Of a stretch of DNA of 50,571 bases, positions 43,116-50,571 are shown piece after piece. How positions within the stretch are numbered: position 1 is the first letter of the stretch; each line of letters opens with the position of its first letter. The position numbers were made by a program, and so were the translations under genes. The notes under the pieces were generated by a model. It saw only the letters and a program-made list of their open reading frames with translations. It searched no databases and was not told where the DNA came from. This DNA comes from Pseudomonadota bacterium (GTDB lineage: Bacteria; Desulfobacterota; Desulfarculia; Desulfarculales; Desulfarculaceae), in the NCBI GenBank assembly GCA_018819925.1, contig JAHJPG010000086.1, forward strand, positions 1-50,571, in the 5' to 3' direction.

Positions 43116-44525
43116 TTATTTGAAATCATGATAAAACCGTTCCCATTTTGTGACGCTATTACGGTCTTGTGATTTTTTATTGTGGTCTGCTAGCATGCGG
43201 TTTATTTCCCTGGCATTTTGTAATATCTTGCCACTATATCTACTTTCACCAAATGCAAAATTGCAGAGCACCTGGCTGGGTGTGGTCGTCTTTAGTATGA
43301 GGGATCTAATATCTTTTTTTAGGCTGGCAGTGTCAAGTTTGCTAAGTGTTTTGTGATCTATGCCACTTTTTACTTCTAACTCAACCGAATAATCGTGTTG
43401 TTCATCTCGGAGAGGGGCAATCACAGTTGCAACTGGCTGGTTTACAATCCTTGTAATATTACTATAAAGTTCTGCACCATACATAATAATTTTCTTTCTT
43501 TGATCTCTTCTTAGAATAAGATCCCATGCTATAATTCCACCTCCTGCCAACAACTGAACGCCAGGGTGCCAGCTTGACAGTGCTGCACTTAACAGGTGTG
43601 AACCTAAATCGCTAATATCGGTTTGGTGCCTCCTAATATAATCAAGAGTACTCTTATCTGCGAGATCGTATGCTTGTGATAGATTTCCCTCTAAGTTGTC
43701 ATCCAATGCGTCCGCTACCGACCCGGCCAGGGCAAGGGTACTGATATCCGGAAATTGTCCCTTCACTTTTTTTATATATTTAGCCATATCTAATAATTTC
43801 TTTTTGGTATCGGACGAATAGGGATGGGAATAACTTTGGTCGCGAATTATCTTTACAAGGGGTGAGCCTATGGCTTTCTCTGATCTTTCGATTTGATCGG
43901 ATGTTAACGTTACGCCATAATGCTCATCTGCTTTTTTTGAAAGCTCTAGAGCTAATGTGTTAAATTGGCATCGTCCTTCGTTAAAAATTATATCCAATTT
44001 AGCAAGCTCTTGCCCGAAGGCACTGCCTACTATTAATTTGCTTCCATCATTGGTGCTGTAGTTTAGATACTCCAAGATGTCAGGATCATCCCCTATATCT
44101 AAAATCAACCAACTAATTGCCGATTGCTGCCAGGTTTTCATCATGGCTTCTTTAGTTTTTCCTGTGAAGTGGATTCGAGCAATATGGCCCTTGCCCTGTA
44201 AATACCCTGCCAGTATGTCGGCCAACTGAGCGGTAATGGCCTCCAGATCATAAAAGGCGTTTTTGGATGAATAAACCTTGATCCCCTGGGGCGGGCCCTC
44301 GTAACTTTGCTGCTCAAATTCAATTAGCATTCGCACGGTTATCTTACCGCCGCCGCGCAGCCAACATTCCTTGTCTGTAACCAACTCAAATTTTACGGCC
44401 TGCAAAAACTGAAGACTTTTTTGTTGGGTTTTTGAGTAAAGCCACGGCAGAGCTCCATGCCGGACGTTGGCAACCTGCTCGTTGGACATAATGTTTGTTT
44501 TTGGCGGTGCTGCGGTGCTGCTCAT
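43116..44525 (-). CDS. unrecognised protein, family A/B member 1 (469 aa)
   Basis: Function not recognised. Starts MSSTAAPPKTN at 44525 with an excellent GGAGGTGA site. No signal peptide; mostly soluble with one hydrophobic stretch (VQLLAGGGIIAWDLIL). It is homologous to the 635-residue protein at 48398-50305. Shared blocks are FELVTDKECWLRGG (46-59), VKIIRDQSYSHPY (about 225-236), LALAGSVADAL (about 267) and the C-terminal KWERFYHDF. It is visibly A/T-richer than the genome average. The convergent partner is PEGA-FGE copy 1, with only two bases between stop codons. The promoter leader is a near-exact repeat of the one before the second member. Confidence 0.8.
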   Translation of the reverse strand: MSSTAAPPKTNIMSNEQVANVRHGALPWLYSKTQQKSLQFLQAVKFELVTDKECWLRGGGKITVRMLIEFEQQSYEGPPQGIKVYSSKNAFYDLEAITAQLADILAGYLQGKGHIARIHFTGKTKEAMMKTWQQSAISWLILDIGDDPDILEYLNYSTNDGSKLIVGSAFGQELAKLDIIFNEGRCQFNTLALELSKKADEHYGVTLTSDQIERSEKAIGSPLVKIIRDQSYSHPYSSDTKKKLLDMAKYIKKVKGQFPDISTLALAGSVADALDDNLEGNLSQAYDLADKSTLDYIRRHQTDISDLGSHLLSAALSSWHPGVQLLAGGGIIAWDLILRRDQRKKIIMYGAELYSNITRIVNQPVATVIAPLRDEQHDYSVELEVKSGIDHKTLSKLDTASLKKDIRSLILKTTTPSQVLCNFAFGESRYSGKILQNAREINRMLADHNKKSQDRNSVTKWERFYHDFK

Positions 44526-44566
44526 ATGATCACCTCCGAAAATTCGCTGCGGTAGGTTTCCATTTA

Positions 44567-44651
44567 TTGAAAACAATCATGGAACCGATGATAGAAGCCC
44601 CCGCGTCCGCGTACAAAGGAGGCGCTTCACTGATTCGTTTCAACATGGGGG
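44567..44651 (-). repeat. duplicated leader L1 upstream of unknown-family gene 1
   Basis: About 85 bases that recur at 50320-50405 in the same position relative to the second unknown-family gene. By eye there are four substitutions and one single-G length difference. The coding sequences beside the two leaders are far more diverged, so the leader is conserved, recently copied or gene-converted. Confidence 0.85.
44588..44617 (-). promoter_or_regulatory. candidate promoter inside leader L1
   Basis: On the minus strand TTTGTA, 18 bases, TATCAT (5/6 to the -10 consensus). Both elements are kept in the second leader, where the -35 reads TTTGTC. Confidence 0.45.
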
Positions 44652-44736
44652 AAAGGGGGCTATGGCGGCTTTAGGCGGCGGCAGGGTGCAGGTTCGCCGG
44701 CGGTGATAAAGGCGGATGATTTTGCCCCACCGCTCC

Positions 44737-44765
44737 TTGACATCTTCTGTAGCTTGTTATGTTAT
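44737..44765 (+). promoter_or_regulatory. candidate promoter of PEGA-FGE copy 2
   Basis: TTGACA, 17-base spacer, TGTTAT; matches the arrangement before copy 1. The intervening 44652-44736 shows no gene. Confidence 0.5.
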
Positions 44766-44825
44766 GTCAGATCAATGGGCCTGGTTTATTAATCGCCGAT
44801 GTAAATATTTTCTCTCGGGGGAAGC

Positions 44826-46556
44826 ATGTCATTGCGTAGCATCCGCATACTTAGCGCCGCGCTGGCCGTGGTTTTCATCCTGACGGGCCTGGCCCTGCCG
44901 GGGTGGGCGGCATCGGACCAGGAGCCGATAATCAAGCTCAAGCCCGACCTTAGCAAGCGTTTTCGAAAAACACCGAAGGGGATTGAAGATGGCGGATACG
45001 TGTTGAGGCTGCCAATCTTTGGCCAAAAGATGGATTTGCCCAACATGACCACCTTGGAACGGATGGAGTACACAAGGCTTTTCATTTTTAACGCCAAGCT
45101 GACTCACCAAAGGAAGCAAGGGAAGGCCATCACCTTTGGCAAGCTTACCGTGACCAGCGAGCCTGTTGGAGCCCAGGTTTGGATCAGCTCCTACACCCCC
45201 AAGGGAGCCACCCCTCTGAACAATGACAGGGTTTTATCCGGCAGGCACCGGATCACGGTGCGCAAGCAGGGCTACTATGAACAGGCCCGCATGGTGACCA
45301 TCACGCCGGATACACCTGCAAAGCTTGATTTCAAACTGAAATCTATTCCCTATGCCCGCCTCTCCCTGGAGGTGAACCCGCCGGACACCAATGTGGCCAT
45401 TGTGGGTTGGCCGGAAAAGTACACCTCCGGCATGAAGATCGCGCCGGGCTCTTATGTGGTTGAGTTCAGCCGCCCTGGGCTGGACAAGAAGTGGCTGTGC
45501 CTTTCCTTGGGCGATGATGAGGTGCTGAGGCAAAAAATCGACTTGGACGGCCCCAAGGGCGGCCTATGGGTGAGCGCCAATCAACCGGGTTGCGTGGTGT
45601 ATCTGGATGGCCGGGAAGTGGGCCGCAACTCGCTGAGCATCGTCGATCTGTTGCCTGGCCCGCACAAGCTACAGGTATGGAAGAGCCTGTTCGAGCCGGT
45701 CACCCAGGTGGTTCGGGTGCGGTCGAGCCAAGAAGAGCGGGTGAGCATCAGCCTCAAGCCGGTTGAGCATTTTACCAACAGCCTGGGCATGGAGTTTGTC
45801 AAGATACCCGCCGGCAGCTTTATGATGGGCTACCGCGACGATCCGGACGTCATGGCCGCCAAGGATGAGGATATCTTCTTTCCGCATAAGAGTTTTCTCC
45901 CCGGCCTGCCTCGTCACCGGGTGGAGATCACCAAGCCGTTTTTCATGCAGACCACCGAGGTGACCGAGGAAAATTGGCGAAAGATTATGGGTAGTAAAAT
46001 TCACTCTGGGGATACGCCGGTAAGGCCGCTTCTCATTTCAAAGATTGACGAGTTTATTGCCAGAATGAATGAACGGGACCAGGGTAAATACCGCTACCGC
46101 CTGCCCACCGAGGCTGAGTGGGAGTATGCCTGCCGGGCCGGCACGGACAGCCCCTTTTACACCGGGGAAACCATCAACTACTGGCAAGCCCAGTACCAAA
46201 ATTGGACAGGGCCTTATGGCGACGGGGCTGTGAAAAAGAGTGAGGGCACTCCCCTCCCCAAAAAAGTCAGAAGCTATGCCCCCAATCCATGGGGTCTTTA
46301 CGACATGCACGGCAATGCGCGAGAGCTTTGCGCGGATGTCTATGATCCCTTTTTCAACACCTACGCCGCAACCCGCGACCCCGTTAACCTTGGAACCCGA
46401 CAACAGGCCCGCACCGTACGCGGCGGAGACGAAGGGGCTCCACCGGTTTGGTGCATGTGCGCTCATCGTTCCTTTTTTGTGGGCCAAGATGATCGTGATT
46501 TTGATGTCAGCGGTTTCAGATTGGTCGCCGAAAAGCTGCAGGCCAAAAGGCCGTAG
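44826..46556 (+). CDS. secreted PEGA-repeat / FGE-sulfatase domain protein, copy 2 (intact)
   Basis: A 576-residue protein and the only intact copy. Signal peptide 1-29 (FILTGLALPGWAAS); linker to about 100; PEGA-like repeats at about 104-172, 176-240 and 245-312 (GKLTVTSEPVGAQVWI; VYLDGREVG; LLPGPHKLQV); FGE-sulfatase/SUMF1 domain about 320-571 (GMEFVKIPAGSFMMGY, TTEVTEENWRKIMG, YRLPTEAEWEYACRAGT, NPWGLYDMHGNARELCAD, VSGFRLVAEK). PEGA repeats are usual in surface or envelope proteins. The variable loop carries TVRGGDEGAPPVWCMC, a CxC that is not the catalytic pair of true FGE. Probably an exported binding protein; ligand unknown. Confidence 0.85.
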   Translation: MSLRSIRILSAALAVVFILTGLALPGWAASDQEPIIKLKPDLSKRFRKTPKGIEDGGYVLRLPIFGQKMDLPNMTTLERMEYTRLFIFNAKLTHQRKQGKAITFGKLTVTSEPVGAQVWISSYTPKGATPLNNDRVLSGRHRITVRKQGYYEQARMVTITPDTPAKLDFKLKSIPYARLSLEVNPPDTNVAIVGWPEKYTSGMKIAPGSYVVEFSRPGLDKKWLCLSLGDDEVLRQKIDLDGPKGGLWVSANQPGCVVYLDGREVGRNSLSIVDLLPGPHKLQVWKSLFEPVTQVVRVRSSQEERVSISLKPVEHFTNSLGMEFVKIPAGSFMMGYRDDPDVMAAKDEDIFFPHKSFLPGLPRHRVEITKPFFMQTTEVTEENWRKIMGSKIHSGDTPVRPLLISKIDEFIARMNERDQGKYRYRLPTEAEWEYACRAGTDSPFYTGETINYWQAQYQNWTGPYGDGAVKKSEGTPLPKKVRSYAPNPWGLYDMHGNARELCADVYDPFFNTYAATRDPVNLGTRQQARTVRGGDEGAPPVWCMCAHRSFFVGQDDRDFDVSGFRLVAEKLQAKRP

Positions 46557-46715
46557 CTATGCCTTGAAATAGGGATACAAACGCTCCCCTTTGCATACGT
46601 ATTCGCGCTGGTCCGGAGATAATTTAGCATGATCCAAATGAGTCTGGATTTTGGCTGCCTTGCTTTTAATGGATTTCGTTTCGCCTACATACCACTTTCT
46701 TTCTCCGGGGGGAGC

Positions 46716-48098
46716 ATGTCATTGCGTAGCATCCGCATACTAAACGCCGTATTACTTGCATTGCTGAGCTTGGCCTGCCTGGCCAATTCCGTCTTGGCCG
46801 CGGAATCCTTTACGACGCCCGGCACGGCCCCCATGCTCCAAAGCTTTTGGCATCCCGACAAAACTGTTTTGGAGCGCATGCAGATTGCCCTGGAAAAGCA
46901 TGTGAATTATTGGCTGAAAAAAAGGACCGCCGCCGGGCAGGTGATCACCTTCGGAGGCTTGGAGGTGACCAGTGGTCCGCCGGGGGCCAAGGTGCTGGCA
47001 AACTCTTATATCCCTTTGGGCCAAACACCCTTTGCCAAGGACAAGCTGATCAGCGGCCTCTACCGGGTCACGGTGCGCAAGCAGGGATATTACGAGCAGG
47101 TTCGTATGGCCAAGGTGGCCGCTGACAAGACCAGCAAGCTGCACTTCACGCTGAAGCCCATCCCCTATGCCCACCTCACGGTTAATGCCGTTCCTGATGA
47201 CGCAGCCATAAGCGTGATTGGGGTGCCCCGGAAATATGCGCCGGGCATGAAGCTTGAGCCGGGCGACTACCTGGTCCGGGTAAGCCTACCTAGATATGGT
47301 GAGCACCGCTTGTGGGCCGTGCTGAAGCCCAATGAAAAGCTGACCTTGCCGGCAGACCTGATCGCCAGGAACGGCAAGATCAAGGTCACGGCCAAGCAGG
47401 CCGGGACCACGGTGTATCTGGACGGCCAAGAGGCGGGCAGCGCGCCGCTGACCATATCCGGGCTGCTGCCCGGCCCGCACAAGCTCCAGGTGTGGAAGAG
47501 CCTGTTCAAGCCCACCACCAAGCTGGTCCAAGTACGCACGGCCGAGACGGTTGCCGAGCATATCGACCTGGCCCCGGCCGAGCATTTCACCAACCGCCTG
47601 GGCATGGAGTTTGTCAAGATTCCGGCCGGCTCCTTCATGATGGGCTACCGGGACAACCCCGAAGTGGTGCTGAAGCGGGTGGCTGAATCCTATAATGGCG
47701 ATTTAGCCTTTGCGAAAATAATCACCCTAGAGCTCGTTGAAGAATATCCGCGCCATCTTGTGGTTATCAGCAAGCCGTTTTTCATGCAGACCACCGAAGT
47801 CACCAGGGCGCAATGGCTCAAGGTGATGGGCAAAAATTGCTACTGTGATTTCAACTTCCCGAACCGGCCTGTGATAGTTAACTATTTGCGTGAACTAAAC
47901 GGGTTCATAGCCGCCTTGAACCACATGGACAAGGGTAAGGTGCAATATCGCCTGCCCACTGAAGCCGAGTGGGAGTACGCCGCGCGGGCGGGCACCACAA
48001 GCCCTTATTTCACCGGCGAGACTTTAAACCCCAGGCAAGCTGCTTATAACGAGAACAAAAGAAAATTCTTTACCACGGAGTATAAAGGCCATCTATAG
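46716..48098 (+). CDS. secreted PEGA-repeat / FGE-sulfatase domain protein, copy 3, cut by an amber codon
   Basis: Starts MSLRSIRILNAVLL at 46716 (site GGGGGGAG). A signal peptide ending SVLAAES, three PEGA-like repeats (FGGLEVTSGPPGAKVLANSY; TVYLDGQEAG) and an FGE domain from GMEFVKIPAGSFMMGY through YRLPTEAEWEYAARAGT follow. The frame stops at TAG (48096-48098) in a variable part of the domain, yet the same frame continues to 48401 with the missing conserved blocks. Full length would be 561 residues plus the amber position. Either a recent nonsense mutation, a read-through product or a sequence error. Confidence 0.78.
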   Translation: MSLRSIRILNAVLLALLSLACLANSVLAAESFTTPGTAPMLQSFWHPDKTVLERMQIALEKHVNYWLKKRTAAGQVITFGGLEVTSGPPGAKVLANSYIPLGQTPFAKDKLISGLYRVTVRKQGYYEQVRMAKVAADKTSKLHFTLKPIPYAHLTVNAVPDDAAISVIGVPRKYAPGMKLEPGDYLVRVSLPRYGEHRLWAVLKPNEKLTLPADLIARNGKIKVTAKQAGTTVYLDGQEAGSAPLTISGLLPGPHKLQVWKSLFKPTTKLVQVRTAETVAEHIDLAPAEHFTNRLGMEFVKIPAGSFMMGYRDNPEVVLKRVAESYNGDLAFAKIITLELVEEYPRHLVVISKPFFMQTTEVTRAQWLKVMGKNCYCDFNFPNRPVIVNYLRELNGFIAALNHMDKGKVQYRLPTEAEWEYAARAGTTSPYFTGETLNPRQAAYNENKRKFFTTEYKGHL

Positions 48099-48401
48099 GA
48101 GGATTGCACCGAGGTAAAAAGCTTTCCGCCCAATCCATGGGGGCTGTACGACACCATGGGCAATGCCTGGGAACCCTGCGCCGATGCACTAGACGATCAT
48201 TTTTATGTCAGGTCGCCTATAGTAGACCCGATTTGCGAGGGAAGCACTTATACAAGCCGGGTTCAAAGAGGGGGGCATTATTTAAGTGCCCAATACGAAT
48301 GCACTTCAGCCGAGCGTACGCTGGGTCGCATGTATCCCAATGATCATGGTGCCAGTCAGGGCATCAGGTTAGTCGCCGAGCCTATATCTGCTGACCGTTA
48401 G
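48099..48401 (+). pseudogene. remainder of PEGA-FGE copy 3 after the amber codon
   Basis: In frame with the preceding gene. It encodes PNPWGLYDTMGNAWEPCADA and a C-terminal IRLVAEPISADR, the FGE-sulfatase end. The conserved WELC-type position reads WEPC. The variable stretch RVQRGGHYLSAQYECTSAER differs from the other copies. It overlaps the stop of the convergent unknown gene by four bases. Confidence 0.7.
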
Positions 48402-50305
48402 GCGTTAAAATGACCAAAGAAACGTTCTACCTTATATACCAATTTCCTTTCGCGGGGGGGCAGAGCTAAATCTTTCAGCGTATTTTCTGTTTTCTTTGCC
48501 GCTTTTACCAAGTGACTGTCTTGTTCCGTCTGGCAATAAACCATAAACATCTCTTTTTTCCATGGCTGCATATCATTTACTGCGTCAGCAACCAATTTAG
48601 ACCACGTTGTATTTTGTGCTTCTTCCGGGTTGGGCGGCAACTTTTTCAGAGTGGCCTCAATGATCATTTTACCTCTATCATCTTTTAACTCAGCCTGAGA
48701 CGAGTCCTTTGCTCGCTGTAATATGGTCGCCCAAAAAGAACCAAACTGGGCAGCCCTGTTTATCATGGTATTGCGGTACGGTTTTTGTACCAAACCCCAA
48801 AGCGCAGATGCTATATTTAGGCGCATGGCTATTTTCGTTGGCATCGTGACTCCAAACTTACCAAAGACGAACGCTATTCCCGCTTGGTCGACCCCAAGTT
48901 TTACCAACTCATCCTCAAGCAGACTAACTTCGCATGGAAGATTCTTGTAAAAAGACTCAACATCTTTCCCGAATTTTTTCATGGCAATGTCATGCAATTT
49001 ATGCGTTTCTATTGAAGAATCTCGTTCTAGAATCTCCGCATACGCCCCGGCAAGGGCCAACTTGTTCAGCTTGAATATCTCAGCGGCCTTTTCCAACTCA
49101 GGCTTTAGTTTAACAACCTTCTTAATCGTTTCTGGTTTATAGGGATGATGATATTTCGTATCCCTTATAGTTTTAATCATGGCCTCGGCCAAAGGCGGCT
49201 CGATCTGCTTGAGCTTGGTCTCATCCAGTATTCCCTCACCGCCAACCAAATTGTGCATCCAGGGAGTTATTTGTTCGCGTTTCTTTTCAATGCCGCAACA
49301 TCCGGAGTCGTCAAATAGCAGGCCGAAATAATGGATTTGATTGCCATGTGTTTCGTTTTTATTCGTCTTCAATTCCGTGCGCACCTCTTTGCCAAGGTGG
49401 GGTGTCCATTCAAAGCACTTGCCCCAGTCCTCTTCCGCGCGGATGTCATCGTTGAGCCATTCCTGGGCTTTGTCTTTCCAATTTCGATATTTATACTTAT
49501 ATACTTGATTAAAGCTAAGGTCGGAGCCGCTTGATTTTTGTAAATGCTCTCTTAAGGCGCGGCACAACTTGCTGGCAAATTTTTGGCACATTTCTTTGCG
49601 GGTTTTATCTGTCGGCACCGCAACGTCCAACACCTCCCCTCTATAGCCGGTCTCGTTGTTTACCAAGCAAAAGGACAAGCTGCCGCTGCGTATCCAGCAC
49701 TTACCGTCGCTTTGCAACTCAAAGTCATATGCTTCAATAATCTTATCGGCTGATTCCTCCTTGATTTTACTCTTGAGCCAATCAGGGCCTTTGGCCTTGA
49801 TCACTTCACACTGTGCAGAGCTAAGGATTGAGGTTTGTTTTGTCACGCCATCTTGCAAAACATCCCTATAAGAGCATTCCAGGCTCTCAATCAAGGCGTC
49901 GCAGTTCAGCCCGCCGCCTGCATCCAGCTTGGGTGCCAGATCCAGCTTGCACCCACTGCCCTGCATGCACAGGGGTACATGAAACTGCCCGTCAGCGTCC
50001 CAATACGGCTCGCCGTCGTCGTGAAAGGCGTCCAGAACGTCCGAGACTGTGTGGATGTTGTTTGCGATCACATTTTGAGCGATCTGCTTTTTCAGGTCCT
50101 CGCGGCCCTCCGGGCTGATCGCTTGGATCTTGCCCATCTTGGCCTCGATGCCCGCCAGTAACTGGCCCAGCAAATCCTCTAAGTCCAGCACTCCGTCCGC
50201 GCTGTAGCGCAGAGTCATCTGGACGTCGAATTGCCCCTCGGGCAGCAGGCGCAAGGTGTCGGGCTGGAAATCATAGTCAATGCTGATAGGGCTGGATTGA
50301 GACAT
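48398..50305 (-). CDS. unrecognised protein, family A/B member 2 (635 aa)
   Basis: Function not recognised. Starts MSQSSPISIDYD at 50305 (site AAGGAAC). No signal peptide or clear membrane helix. The N-terminal about 165 residues are absent from member 1 and contain several Cys (VPLCMQGSGCK, GLNCDALIESLECSY). From about 190 it aligns with member 1: FELQSDGKCWIRSG (195-208), IKTIRDTKYHHPY (about 377-389), LALAGAYAEIL (about 415) and the C-terminal KVERFFGHF. It is A/T-richer than the core genes. Convergent with PEGA-FGE copy 3, stop codons overlapping by four bases. The conserved IRD-x-x-Y-x-HPY block is a useful family marker. Confidence 0.8.
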   Translation of the reverse strand: MSQSSPISIDYDFQPDTLRLLPEGQFDVQMTLRYSADGVLDLEDLLGQLLAGIEAKMGKIQAISPEGREDLKKQIAQNVIANNIHTVSDVLDAFHDDGEPYWDADGQFHVPLCMQGSGCKLDLAPKLDAGGGLNCDALIESLECSYRDVLQDGVTKQTSILSSAQCEVIKAKGPDWLKSKIKEESADKIIEAYDFELQSDGKCWIRSGSLSFCLVNNETGYRGEVLDVAVPTDKTRKEMCQKFASKLCRALREHLQKSSGSDLSFNQVYKYKYRNWKDKAQEWLNDDIRAEEDWGKCFEWTPHLGKEVRTELKTNKNETHGNQIHYFGLLFDDSGCCGIEKKREQITPWMHNLVGGEGILDETKLKQIEPPLAEAMIKTIRDTKYHHPYKPETIKKVVKLKPELEKAAEIFKLNKLALAGAYAEILERDSSIETHKLHDIAMKKFGKDVESFYKNLPCEVSLLEDELVKLGVDQAGIAFVFGKFGVTMPTKIAMRLNIASALWGLVQKPYRNTMINRAAQFGSFWATILQRAKDSSQAELKDDRGKMIIEATLKKLPPNPEEAQNTTWSKLVADAVNDMQPWKKEMFMVYCQTEQDSHLVKAAKKTENTLKDLALPPRERKLVYKVERFFGHFNA

Positions 50306-50319
50306 ATCGGTTCCTTTGC

Positions 50320-50405
50320 TTGAAAACAATCATGGAACCGATGATAGAAGCCCCCGCGTCCGCAGACAAAGGAGGCGCTTCACTAATTTGTTTCAACATG
50401 GGGGG
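50320..50405 (-). repeat. duplicated leader L2 upstream of unknown-family gene 2
   Basis: Near-exact copy of L1 (44567-44651), in the same orientation and about the same distance from the start codon (15 bases here, 42 there). It contains the same Shine-Dalgarno-like CGCCTCC complement, -35 and -10 candidates. Confidence 0.85.
50341..50370 (-). promoter_or_regulatory. candidate promoter inside leader L2
   Basis: Minus strand TTTGTC, 18 bases, TATCAT; counterpart of the L1 promoter. Confidence 0.45.
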
Positions 50406-50471
50406 ACGCGGCGACAGGTTGGAGTGAACCGGCGTCTGTGGCCTGTCAAGCCGAAACCAAGAAAGCTATGA

Positions 50472-50486
50472 CTAATTGATAATTAG
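50472..50486. promoter_or_regulatory. CTAATT-GAT-AATTAG inverted repeat, possible operator
   Basis: Perfect 6-bp arms around three bases, in the gap between leader L2 and a possible gene start at 50567. Short enough to occur by chance in A/T-rich DNA. Confidence 0.25.
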
Positions 50487-50566
50487 ATAGCGCCTTGGGT
50501 AGCCTTGAGATGCTTTTGGGAGAAAGTCGTCTACATCTAAATTATAAAAAAGGAGGGTTCAGCCAG

Positions 50567-50571
50567 ATGAC
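50567..50571 (+). CDS. possible start of a further gene, cut by the window end
   Basis: An ATG preceded by AAGGAGG with about ten bases of spacing at the very end of the window. Only two codons' worth of sequence is visible, so no product can be named. Confidence 0.3.

Noticed and set aside
48096-48098. Amber codon as pyrrolysine
   Set aside because: The position is in a variable loop, the paralogues have ordinary residues there, and no Pyl genes are in the window.
41300-50571. Diversity-generating retroelement in the window
   Set aside because: FGE-domain targets would fit, but there is no reverse transcriptase, accessory gene or template repeat here; kept only as a hypothesis.
1-50571. 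CRISPR arrays, tRNA/rRNA genes, insertion sequences and attachment sites
   Set aside because: Looked for and not seen; the only duplicated non-coding sequence found is the L1/L2 leader and the PEGA-FGE upstream regions.

Overview
The window is G+C-rich and tightly packed. Its gene content points to a free-living, anaerobic-type Gram-negative bacterium, most likely a Desulfobacterota/deltaproteobacterial lineage such as a Desulfarculales-like organism. The supporting features are Liv-type transport linked to an acyl-CoA ligase, cobalamin salvage, a Tad pilus under an NtrC-family regulator, an asparaginase/AspT/AspD module and c-di-GMP enzymes. The taxonomic guess is inference from style and content; there is no rRNA or tRNA gene here.

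Layout. 1-3754 (+): the end of an operon with two branched-chain-type ABC ATPases, an AMP-forming acyl-CoA ligase and a nitroreductase. 3907-9243 (+): a cNMP/PAS membrane sensor, cobyric acid synthase (cobQ), two cobalamin riboswitches in series separated by an intrinsic terminator, and a BtuB-like TonB-dependent receptor. 9252-20781 (-): a complete Tad/Flp pilus locus in the order flp-tadV-tadE-cpaB-cpaC-two TadG-like proteins-tadZ-tadA-tadB-tadC-tadD. 20782-25187 (-): its probable control region (sigma-54-like promoter, A/T-rich bend region, 28-bp palindrome), then four overlapping signalling genes: an NtrC-type regulator, a receiver-only protein, a membrane sensor lacking the kinase ATPase domain, and a soluble PAS histidine kinase. 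25403-26053 (-): a TetR regulator. 26470-32685 (-): an asparagine/aspartate module of periplasmic asparaginase, two AspT-type exchangers and aspartate 4-decarboxylase. It predicts Asn to Asp outside the cytoplasm, Asp/Ala exchange, and proton-consuming decarboxylation inside. 33053-36818: a GGDEF-EAL protein (+) and an HD-GYP protein (-), convergent. 36977-39176 (-): an enolase-superfamily epimerase and an LpxL-like acyltransferase. 39546-41300 (+): a ClC channel/transporter with CBS domains.

41300-50571 is an accessory region that differs from the rest. It has three tandem paralogues of a secreted protein with a signal peptide, three PEGA-like repeats and a C-terminal FGE-sulfatase/SUMF1 (C-type-lectin-fold) domain. 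One is intact, one has a single-base frameshift and one has an in-frame amber codon. Two of them end against a convergent gene from an unrecognised family (469 and 635 residues). These two unknown proteins are homologous to each other and are preceded by a nearly identical leader/promoter of about 85 bp. Parts of the region are visibly A/T-richer than the surroundings. This repeated convergent pairing is the best candidate here for an undescribed system; its function is unknown.
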